From NCBI GenBank assembly GCA_020637215.1, contig JACJWI010000004.1, positions 186,001-250,000 on the forward strand: 64,000 bases of DNA, given 5' to 3'. Under the pieces are notes generated by a model. It saw only the letters and a program-made list of their open reading frames with translations. It was not told the origin of the DNA and did no database searches. A program made the translations under genes and the position numbers. The stretch's first letter is position 1. Each line of letters starts with the position of its first letter. This DNA comes from Microthrixaceae bacterium. GTDB taxonomy: Bacteria; Actinomycetota; Acidimicrobiia; Acidimicrobiales; Microtrichaceae. Positions 51,773-59,073 of the stretch are shown piece by piece.

Positions 51773-52750
51773 GTGCCCGAACCACAGACCCCGGTGCACT
51801 GGCTGGACACGGCCGGGACCCAACAGGGACCCGAGCCGTGGGAGACGGTGCAGGCCCGGGTCGCCCACGCCCAGATCCCGCCGAGCACCCAGGTGTGGTG
51901 GGACGGCGCTCCCGGTTGGATGCCCTTCGACCAGGTCGAGGCGGCCCCCGCGCCGGCGCCGGCGCCGGCGCCCACACCCACTCCCACACCGACGCCCGAC
52001 GCAACGGTGACGCTGGCCGGATCCGCACCCGCCGAACCGACGACCGCCGAGCCGACCGCGGCAACACCCACACCGGCGGGCGCATCGGCAGCCCCGACGG
52101 GAGCCTCGGCCGCACTGATGAGCGGCCTCAGCGACCAGGAGCTCGACGACGAGTTCATCGGGCTCGTCGGGCGCAGCTGGGAGCTGTACAAGGACACCGA
52201 GTTCGCCACCTCGATCGACGAAGCCACCCTCGGCGGCGTCATCACCGCCCTGGTCGACTGCGGGTTCGTCCTGATCGACCTCGAGACCGCCGGCGCCGCA
52301 CCGGTCGTCACGACCACGACAACGACCGGCACGGCCGAACCGGTCGTGACCGGCGCCGGGCACCAGCTCCGCTTCGAGGAGCCCGAGACCCAGTCCCGGG
52401 TGACCGTGCAGCTCGAGCACCTGACCCCCGATGTGGCCACCGCCAAGATCATCGGTCACCGGGCCAACGCCGTCATCGGCTACGGGCAACGGGTCAAGGA
52501 GTTCAACAAGGTCGGCCAGGCGCTGCGCCAAGAGGTCCAGAGCTCCATGATCGTGTCGCCGGAGCCGGGAACCGTGAGCTTCGACGCGGATCTGTCATCC
52601 GGGTACGTGTACGCCCAGATCGACCTGCTGCTCGAGCTCGACCGCTACGTGTCCGAGGACCTGTCGGTCGACCACGACCTCCTCCGGCGCCACCTGGCGT
52701 CGGTCGTCTACACCATGAAGACATTCGTCCAGATGCGATTCGGGAGCTGA
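51773..52750 (+). CDS. GYF_2-domain protein, unknown C-terminal domain
   Basis: 325 residues. N-terminal GYF_2 (DUF4339) domain at ~7-55, with WLDTAGTQQGPEPWETVQAR and TQVWWDGAPGWMPFDQVEA. A Pro/Ala/Thr linker (about 57-115, with APAPAP and TPTPTP runs) follows, then a domain of about 210 residues, with DDEFIGLVGRSWELYKDTEF and SFDADLSSGYVYAQIDLLLE, that I cannot assign. No signal peptide. GTG start with a strong AGGAGGG site. Two nucleotides separate it from the next gene, so they are translated as a pair. Confidence 0.8.
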   Translation: MPEPQTPVHWLDTAGTQQGPEPWETVQARVAHAQIPPSTQVWWDGAPGWMPFDQVEAAPAPAPAPAPTPTPTPTPDATVTLAGSAPAEPTTAEPTAATPTPAGASAAPTGASAALMSGLSDQELDDEFIGLVGRSWELYKDTEFATSIDEATLGGVITALVDCGFVLIDLETAGAAPVVTTTTTTGTAEPVVTGAGHQLRFEEPETQSRVTVQLEHLTPDVATAKIIGHRANAVIGYGQRVKEFNKVGQALRQEVQSSMIVSPEPGTVSFDADLSSGYVYAQIDLLLELDRYVSEDLSVDHDLLRRHLASVVYTMKTFVQMRFGS

Positions 52751-52752
52751 CC

Positions 52753-53283
52753 GTGGGCCTGTTCAACTCGATGGCGAACTACGCGCACAAGTCCGAGCTG
52801 CGCGAGTCAAAAGACGAGATCGTCTGCGGAGAGATCATCCGCGGCCTGTCGCACCAGGGGTGGCGGCCGTTCCGCATCGTCGCCCACTCCGACCGCCAGC
52901 AGATGGGCTTCAAGGTGCCCGGCGATCCGGTGCTGTCGGCCGCCTACCTGGTGGTCGACCGCCGCAGCGGGTCCGGGGCGCTGACCCAGGCGATGGGGTC
53001 CAAGACCTCGATCGGCTTCCTGGCCGAGATGCGCAACAAGGTGTCGGACCCCGACGACCTGGCCACCATGTGGAAGACCGACCTGGCCAACCTGTTCAAG
53101 CTTCCCGTCGCCGGTGAGGTGCGCATCAACCACCAGCTCAACACCGTGAACGCCAAGACCTACCACCTGGTCGACCTCGACCAGTACGTCCAGGGCCACT
53201 CGGTGAGCGCCGAGCCGCTCGTCGGGTGGATCGTCGGCCAGTTCGACGCCCTCCGCGAGCAGCTCCGCCCGCTCAAGAAGTAG
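52753..53283 (+). CDS. Unrecognised protein, partner of GYF_2 gene
   Basis: 176 residues, GTG start 2 nt after the previous stop. Features: EIIRGLSHQGWRPFRIVAHS, a mixed alpha/beta middle (DPVLSAAYLVVDRRSGSGAL, WKTDLANLFKLPVAGEVRIN), and a C-terminal helix (QFDALREQLRPLKK). No membrane helix or signal. I recognise no family. Coupling implies a shared task with the GYF_2 protein, possibly as a complex. Confidence 0.75.
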   Translation: MGLFNSMANYAHKSELRESKDEIVCGEIIRGLSHQGWRPFRIVAHSDRQQMGFKVPGDPVLSAAYLVVDRRSGSGALTQAMGSKTSIGFLAEMRNKVSDPDDLATMWKTDLANLFKLPVAGEVRINHQLNTVNAKTYHLVDLDQYVQGHSVSAEPLVGWIVGQFDALREQLRPLKK

Positions 53284-53301
53284 CGGGCCCCACCGGAGCC
53301 T

Positions 53302-53319
53302 CGAGGCCCGCCGGCCTCG
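53302..53319. terminator. Hairpin between convergent genes (before zwf end)
   Basis: CGAGGCC and GGCCTCG form a 7-bp stem with a 4-nt loop in the 60-bp convergent gap. Confidence 0.4.
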
Positions 53320-53343
53320 CCAACCTGGGGACCACCCGGGCCG

Positions 53344-54723
53344 TCAGGCGCAGGGCATCCAGTCGTGGTCGTCGGGGACCAGGTCGCTCGCCGCGGCCGG
53401 GCCCCACGTCCCTGGGTCGTAGGCGATGACGGGCGGACGGTCCGACAGCAGCGGCTGGACGACCCGCCACGCCTCCTCCACGGTGTCCTGGCGGGCGAAC
53501 AGCCGGGAGTCACCCTCGATCACGTCACCGATGAGGCGCTCGTAGGCCGGGGCACCCGAGAACGCGTGCCGCTCATCGACGTCCAGATCGACGGTGCGGC
53601 TCGACATCTCGTCGCCGGGGACCTTGGCCTGCATCTCGATGCGCAGGAACGAGTCGGGCCCCAGACGGAATCGGAACCGGTTGGGCTCGGGGTCGTCGAC
53701 CGGACCGGCGAACAGCGGCCGCGGCGGCTCGCGCAGGGTCACCACCGCCTCGGTCGCAGTCACCGGGAGCGACTTGCCGGCCCGGATCAGGAACGGCACC
53801 CCGGCCCACCGCCAGTTGTCGATCTCGAGTGGCAGCGCCACGAAGGTCTCGGTGTCGGAGTCGGCCGCCACGCCCGACTCGGCCCGGTAGCCGTCGTACT
53901 GGCCCCTCACGACGCGACCCGGATCCGCGACACGGGTGGCGCGCAGCACCTTGGTGTACTCGTCCCGGAGCGCGTCCGCGTCCTCGGACACCGGCGGTTC
54001 CATGGCGAGCAGGCAGAGCATGTGCAGGAGGTGGTTCTGCACGACGTCGCGCACCGCGCCGACGGTGTCGTAGAACGCCCCGCGACCCTGCACGTCGAAG
54101 CTCTCGGCCATGGTGATCTCGACCCGCTCGATGTGGCGTCGGTTCCAGATCGGCTCCAGCAGCGAGTTGGCGAAGCGGAACACCAGCAGGTTGAGCACCG
54201 GCTCCTTGCCGACGAAGTGGTCTATGCGGAACACCCGGTCCTCGGGCAGCCTCGCCAGCACGATCCGGTTCAGCTCCTCCGCCGACTCCAGGTCCCGGCC
54301 GAACGGCTTCTCCAGCACGACCCGGGCGGTGTCGGTGACCCCTATGCGAGCGAGGCCCTCGGTGACGGTCTCGAACATCGACGGCGGGATCGCCAGATAG
54401 CACACAGGAAGTCGCGCCGATCCGAGCGCTGAGCGCAGGCGGTCGAAGGTGTCCTCGGAGCGGTAGTCACCCGAGATGTAGTCGAGGCGTCCCAGCAGAT
54501 CCGCCAGCACCGCGGCGTCGACGGTGAGGCCCGACTCGGCCAGCGACCCGCGGACGCGGTCCTCGAGTTGGGCCAGGGTCCACTCGGAGCTGGCCACGCC
54601 GATCACCGGGCCCCGCAACCTCCCCTGTTCGACCAGCGCGTAGAGCGCAGGGAAGAGCTTCTTGTAGGCGAGATCGCCCGTGATCCCGAACAGGACGAGG
54701 GCATCGGCGTCGGTCGCGCTCAT
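53344..54723 (-). CDS. zwf: Glucose-6-phosphate 1-dehydrogenase
   Basis: 459 residues. First oxidative pentose-phosphate step. NADP-binding ALVLFGITGDLAYKKLFPAL, substrate motif RVFRIDHFVGKEPVLNLLVF with catalytic His, EKPFGRDLESAEELNRI. Slightly short compared with other bacterial Zwf but with all core motifs. It stands alone; no tal, opcA or pgl is next to it. TAGGGT lies 6 nt before the ATG. Divergent from the DUF1800 gene. Confidence 0.95.
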   Translation of the reverse strand: MSATDADALVLFGITGDLAYKKLFPALYALVEQGRLRGPVIGVASSEWTLAQLEDRVRGSLAESGLTVDAAVLADLLGRLDYISGDYRSEDTFDRLRSALGSARLPVCYLAIPPSMFETVTEGLARIGVTDTARVVLEKPFGRDLESAEELNRIVLARLPEDRVFRIDHFVGKEPVLNLLVFRFANSLLEPIWNRRHIERVEITMAESFDVQGRGAFYDTVGAVRDVVQNHLLHMLCLLAMEPPVSEDADALRDEYTKVLRATRVADPGRVVRGQYDGYRAESGVAADSDTETFVALPLEIDNWRWAGVPFLIRAGKSLPVTATEAVVTLREPPRPLFAGPVDDPEPNRFRFRLGPDSFLRIEMQAKVPGDEMSSRTVDLDVDERHAFSGAPAYERLIGDVIEGDSRLFARQDTVEEAWRVVQPLLSDRPPVIAYDPGTWGPAAASDLVPDDHDWMPCA

Positions 54724-54729
54724 GGGCGG

Positions 54730-54735
54730 ACCCTA
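54730..54735 (-). promoter_or_regulatory. Candidate -10 element (TAGGGT), leaderless zwf
   Basis: TAGGGT on the minus strand ends 6 nt before the zwf ATG at 54723. Confidence 0.5.
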
Positions 54736-54819
54736 CCGGCCACCCCGTCGAGCGCGACCGTCACACACTCCTCACACCTCGCGGCTCGGACGATCATCTC
54801 CGGGGTCGACATTCGACCC

Positions 54820-56346
54820 ATGAGCAAGCTGGTCCTGAGCCGACGACAGGTGCTGGTCGCAGCCGCGGCGTGCGGCCTGGTCGGCACCGCGTCCTGCTCG
54901 GGTGGGACCGATGCAGGCGCGGGGGATCACCCCGGCTCGGGCCGGCCGGGCGCGTCACCGACGACGGCACCGTCGGACCTGCCCGACGGTGTGGCGGTGG
55001 CCCGAAGGTTCGCGTTCGCTCCCACCGTCGCACTGATCGAGCTGGCGCGAGGTGACGCCACGGCCTTCTTCGACCAACAGCTCGACCCGTCCCTCCCGGA
55101 GCGCCCCGAGGTGGCGGCCCTCCTCTCGGCCACGGATCCGGGGGACGTGCCCACCGAAGGTGGTCCTGCGGCGCGGCGAGCAGCGTTGGGCGCGTTGGTG
55201 TCCTCGACGCTGGCTGCTGGAGCGTGGTCGACCGGGCAGCTCCGAGCGGTGATGACCGACTTCTGGGCCGACCACCTGCACGTCAGCTCGAGCCTGGCCC
55301 CCGAGGTCCTGTTCACCCCTGCCTACCGCCGACTCCTCAGCGACGGGGCGCTCGGCCGCTTCGACGACCTGCTCGTCTCGTCGGCCCGCAGCGCAGCCAT
55401 GCTGATCTCGCTCGACAACGCGTCGAGCCGGGCCGACGGCGGGCGCGTCCCCAACGAGAACTACGGCCGGGAGCTGCTCGAGCTGCAGACCGTCGGTCTG
55501 ATCGGATCCGACGGCCGGTCGGTGTCGGGTCGCGACGCGGACGCTCCGTACTCCGAGGACGACGTCAAGGCGGTCGCCCACGTGCTGAGCGGCTGGAGCC
55601 TGGAGCGCGGCACCCGCCGGTTCGCCTTCCGACCCGCCTGGCACGACCTCGGACCGGCCGCCGGCGCCGACGTCCTGGGTTGGACCCCGGCGGGTTCGGG
55701 CGAGCAGGACGGCGAGGACCTGCTGCGCCATCTGGCGCAGCACCCGGCGACCAGCCGGCACATCACCTGGAAGCTCGCGCGGCGCTTCGTCGCCGACGAC
55801 GTGGCCCCCGACGACGAGATCGTCGACGAGCTGGCCGGCATCTACCGCGAGGGCGACACCGACATCGGCCCGGTGCTCCGCCGGATCGGCGCACTGGTCG
55901 GCACCGGCGACCGATCGTTGCCGACCGGTTCGGGCGCCAAGCTCCGTCGACCGCTCGACCTGGTCGCCGCGATGCTCGGCAGCACCATCGCCGTGCCCGA
56001 TCCCGCCACGTGGCAGGCGGCGCTCCGGCCGATCGGGCGGCTCCTCCAGTCGCTCGGCCAGGTCCCGATGGGGTGGCCGGCCCCCGACGGCTTTCCCGAG
56101 GTCGCCGGAGCGTGGTCCGGCCCCGGAGCGGTCATCGGCCGTTGGAACCTCGCCTCCGCCGCCGCCGGAGGGTTCGACGTGTTGAGCGCCGATCCGGCGG
56201 TCGCCCCGCTCGTCGGCGACGAGCTCGTGACGACGGTGACCGGCATCGCCCCGTCGGACAGGTTGTCCGAGGCGCTCGCCCCGGTCACCGAGCCCCGCTC
56301 GGCCCGCGCCGTCCTGTTCGCCTCACCGGAGTTCCAACTGCGATGA
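54820..56346 (+). CDS. DUF1800 family exported protein
   Basis: 508 residues. The N-terminus has twin arginines (LSRRQVLVAAAACGLVG) and a lipobox-like ASC (Cys26), so export may be by Tat with lipid anchoring. DUF1800 motifs: LRAVMTDFWADHLHVS, NENYGRELLELQTVGL, ITWKLARRFVADDV. Function unknown; DUF1800 and DUF1501 genes are commonly paired. Its stop overlaps the DUF1501 start by 4 nt. An upstream open frame extends to 54568 but lies over the zwf 5' end. Confidence 0.92.
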   Translation: MSKLVLSRRQVLVAAAACGLVGTASCSGGTDAGAGDHPGSGRPGASPTTAPSDLPDGVAVARRFAFAPTVALIELARGDATAFFDQQLDPSLPERPEVAALLSATDPGDVPTEGGPAARRAALGALVSSTLAAGAWSTGQLRAVMTDFWADHLHVSSSLAPEVLFTPAYRRLLSDGALGRFDDLLVSSARSAAMLISLDNASSRADGGRVPNENYGRELLELQTVGLIGSDGRSVSGRDADAPYSEDDVKAVAHVLSGWSLERGTRRFAFRPAWHDLGPAAGADVLGWTPAGSGEQDGEDLLRHLAQHPATSRHITWKLARRFVADDVAPDDEIVDELAGIYREGDTDIGPVLRRIGALVGTGDRSLPTGSGAKLRRPLDLVAAMLGSTIAVPDPATWQAALRPIGRLLQSLGQVPMGWPAPDGFPEVAGAWSGPGAVIGRWNLASAAAGGFDVLSADPAVAPLVGDELVTTVTGIAPSDRLSEALAPVTEPRSARAVLFASPEFQLR

Positions 56347-57590
56347 CGTCCACCTCGACCTCTGACCGGTCTTCCCGGTCCAGCGCTCCTCTCGTCGTCC
56401 TGTTCCTGCGCGGCGGCATGGACGGGCTGTCCCTGCTGCGCCCCACCGGCGACTCCGAGCTCGACCGGCTGCGAGGCCCCCTCGCCGTCGCGGCCGACTC
56501 GACCGTCGACGTCGGCGACGGGTTCGGACTGCATCCATCGATGGCACGCACCGCGGCCCGGTTCACCGACGGCGGCGTCGCCTTCGTGCCGGCGTGCGGA
56601 CTCCCCGGCGCGAGCCGCTCCCACTTCGACGCCCAGTTCGCGGTCGAGCACGCGGACGATCCGTCCTCACGGGCACCGACCGAGGGGCCCTCGGGTTGGC
56701 TCGGTCGCCACCTGGCCGCCACCGCCGGATCGGCGGTCGCTCCGTTCCGGGGCGTGTCGCTGGGTCAGCCGCAGGTTCCGGCGATCCTGGCCGGCTCCCC
56801 CGACGTGGTGGCGGCACGCGCCATCCCGGACCTGGCGTTGGGCCCGGAGATGCCGGCACGTCGCGGCCGACGCGGCGATCGGCGCGGTCGCCCCGATGCG
56901 GCGACCACGGCCACAGCAGTGAGCATCGAGACGCTGCGGTCGCTGTGGCTCGACGACGGTGGACCGCTCGGGGCGTCGGCCGCCGCGGCCTTCGACGTTC
57001 TCGAGAAGGTGACCGACCGGCCACCCCGGGCCGACCCCGCAGCCCCGCCACGATCGGAGGCAGAGCGCTACGTGACCGGCAACGGCGCCGAGGGTGAACC
57101 CGGGGCGGACGAGCGGGGTGCGTCGGCCGATCCAGGGGTGGCCGAACTGGTCGAGTTGTTCGGCTCCGATCTCGGCACCGAGGTCGCTGTGCTGAACCTG
57201 GGCGGGTGGGACGACCACAACGACCTGGGGGCGACCGATGGTGCGTTCGCGGCGCGAGCCGCCGCGCTCGACGCCACCATCGACGCGCTGATCACCGGGA
57301 TCCCCGACGTCACGGTCCTGGCGGTCTCCGAGTTCGGCCGGCGGGTCGCCACGAACGACTCCGGCGGCTGCGATCACGGCCGCGGCGGCGTCGCCCTGGT
57401 CGCAGGAACCCGGGTCAGAGGCGGGATCCACGGCGACTGGCCCGGGCTGGCCGACCTGGACGACGGCGACGTCCGCACCGCCAACGACGTCCGAGGAGTG
57501 TTCGCCGAGGTCGTCGACTCGGTCCTCGGTGGAGACCCCGAGCGGATCGTCCCCGGCGCCCCCGGAGACCGGCTCTCCCTCTTCCGCTGA
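56343..57590 (+). CDS. DUF1501 family protein lacking an N-terminal export signal
   Basis: 415 residues. Family motifs: VVLFLRGGMDGLSLLRPTGD, FVPACGLPGASRSHFDAQFA, LNLGGWDDHNDLGATDGAFA and AVSEFGRRVATNDSGGCDHG, near a sulfatase/alkaline-phosphatase-like core. Most DUF1501 proteins start with a Tat signal, but here only about 16 Ser/Thr-rich residues precede the first core strand. ATGA overlap with the DUF1800 gene indicates coupled synthesis and possibly co-export as a complex. Central insertion 175-190 is Arg-rich (PARRGRRGDRRGRPD). Confidence 0.9.
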   Translation: MTSTSTSDRSSRSSAPLVVLFLRGGMDGLSLLRPTGDSELDRLRGPLAVAADSTVDVGDGFGLHPSMARTAARFTDGGVAFVPACGLPGASRSHFDAQFAVEHADDPSSRAPTEGPSGWLGRHLAATAGSAVAPFRGVSLGQPQVPAILAGSPDVVAARAIPDLALGPEMPARRGRRGDRRGRPDAATTATAVSIETLRSLWLDDGGPLGASAAAAFDVLEKVTDRPPRADPAAPPRSEAERYVTGNGAEGEPGADERGASADPGVAELVELFGSDLGTEVAVLNLGGWDDHNDLGATDGAFAARAAALDATIDALITGIPDVTVLAVSEFGRRVATNDSGGCDHGRGGVALVAGTRVRGGIHGDWPGLADLDDGDVRTANDVRGVFAEVVDSVLGGDPERIVPGAPGDRLSLFR

Positions 57591-57685
57591 AGTCCCGACC
57601 CTCACCCCGGCCCCGACAACCTGAGGTTGGTACCGTGGGGTCAGGTCCGCGGCGGGACGCGGCACGGCTGGAGGGGGTCCGGGCG

Positions 57686-58966
57686 ATGGCATCGGTCGAC
57701 GAAGGGGCGGTGGGTAGGCGACGGTTCCTGCAGGGGTCCGCGGCGTTGGCGGGCGTCGCCGCCCTCGGCGGGACCGCGGTGGCCTGCGCGCCCCAACCCG
57801 GCGAGGTCGTCCGTCGTGGCAACGCGGCCGAGGCCGGGTTCGACCACATCGTCGTGGTCATGATGGAGAACCGCTCCTTCGACCACTTCCTGGGGTGGTT
57901 GCCCGGAGCCGACGGTCGTCAGGCCGGACTCACGTTCCTCGACGGCGACGGCGTCGCCCACGACACGCACCGACTCACCGAGTTCGCGGCGTGCGACATG
58001 GAGGACCCCGGCCACAGCGTCACCGCCGGGCGCATCCAGTACAACGACGGCCGCGTCGACGGCTTCCTCCGAGACGCTCCCGACACGTTCCCGATCGGGT
58101 ACTTCGAGGCGGACCAGCTCCTGTTCTGGGGCGAGGCCGCGCCGGCGTGGACCGTGTGTGACAACTACTTCGCCGCCACCCTCGGCCCGACCTTCCCGAA
58201 CCGGTTCTTCGCCCACTGCGGGCGAACCGATCGGGTCACCAACACGTTGGAGATCTCGACCCTGCCCACCATCTGGGACCGGCTCTCCGACGCCGGTCTG
58301 GAGGGCCGCTACTACTTCTCCGACGCACCGTTCTCGGCGCTGCTCGGCCTGCGCCACCTGTTCATCACCCGCACCGTCGAGCAGTTCAAGCAGGACGCGG
58401 CTGCCGGTCGGCTCCCCAACGTCAGCTTCGTCGACCCACGCTTCCTCATCCCCACCCCGTTCGGCACCTCGGCGGACTACCACCCGGTGTCCGACATCCG
58501 GGCAGGGTGCGCGTTCCTCCACGAGATCTACGAGGCGGTCACCCGCTCCCCCAACTGGGAGCGGACGGTGCTGGTCGTCAACTTCGACGAGTGGGGCGGC
58601 TTCTACGACCACGTGGTCCCGACCGAAGGACCCGACGCCGATCCCAACACGGCCCTCCGCGGGTTCCGTGTCCCGTGTCTGGTCGCGTCACCGCTGGCCA
58701 AGCGGGGCCACGTCGCCCACGACCTCTACGACCACACATCGGTGTTGAAGATGATCGAGTGGGCCTGGGACCTGCCCCCGCTGGCCCCGCGTGACGCGGC
58801 GGCCAACAACCTGGCCGACGTGCTGGACCTGGGCGGGACCCCCGACCTCGACGTGCATCGCTGGTCCCTGCCCGAGTTCCAGATCCAGGACTGCTCGACC
58901 ACCTGGCTGGACTCGATCTGGCGACGGGTGGTCGCCAGCGCCAAGACCCAGGGCTTCCCGGTCTGA
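57686..58966 (+). CDS. Tat-exported phospholipase C-like phosphoesterase
   Basis: 426 residues. Tat signal GRRRFLQGSAALAGVAAL (Arg11-13), with a Cys34 lipobox-like site. The catalytic domain of the acid phosphatase/phospholipase C family has HIVVVMMENRSFDHFLGWLP, LGPTFPNRFF, VVNFDEWGGFYDHVVPTEG and RVPCLVASPLAKRGHV. It likely hydrolyses phospholipids or phosphate esters outside the cell. Good ribosome site (GGAGGGGG). A TACCGT box lies at 57631-57636, giving a leader of about 45 nt. It follows the DUF1501 gene by 95 nt and may belong to the same export-related cluster. Confidence 0.91.
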   Translation: MASVDEGAVGRRRFLQGSAALAGVAALGGTAVACAPQPGEVVRRGNAAEAGFDHIVVVMMENRSFDHFLGWLPGADGRQAGLTFLDGDGVAHDTHRLTEFAACDMEDPGHSVTAGRIQYNDGRVDGFLRDAPDTFPIGYFEADQLLFWGEAAPAWTVCDNYFAATLGPTFPNRFFAHCGRTDRVTNTLEISTLPTIWDRLSDAGLEGRYYFSDAPFSALLGLRHLFITRTVEQFKQDAAAGRLPNVSFVDPRFLIPTPFGTSADYHPVSDIRAGCAFLHEIYEAVTRSPNWERTVLVVNFDEWGGFYDHVVPTEGPDADPNTALRGFRVPCLVASPLAKRGHVAHDLYDHTSVLKMIEWAWDLPPLAPRDAAANNLADVLDLGGTPDLDVHRWSLPEFQIQDCSTTWLDSIWRRVVASAKTQGFPV

Positions 58967-59020
58967 GCCCGCGCCCGACGCTCCCGGGCTGGAACGACCA
59001 CTGACCGCTCGCCCACGCCC

Positions 59021-59056
59021 GAGATCGGGCCGGGGCGTTGACCCCGGCCCGATCTC
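59021..59056. terminator. 15-bp perfect convergent hairpin
   Basis: Arms 59021-59035 and 59042-59056 pair perfectly with a 6-nt loop, between the phospholipase and the convergent lipoprotein gene. Confidence 0.7.
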
Positions 59057-59073
59057 GTCGCTGTCGGATCAGC

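Noticed and set aside
55224..57590. 788-aa open frame whose first part overlaps DUF1800 in another frame
   Set aside because: Only the part from 56343 (DUF1501) has family motifs; the upstream part is Arg/Pro-rich shadow of DUF1800.
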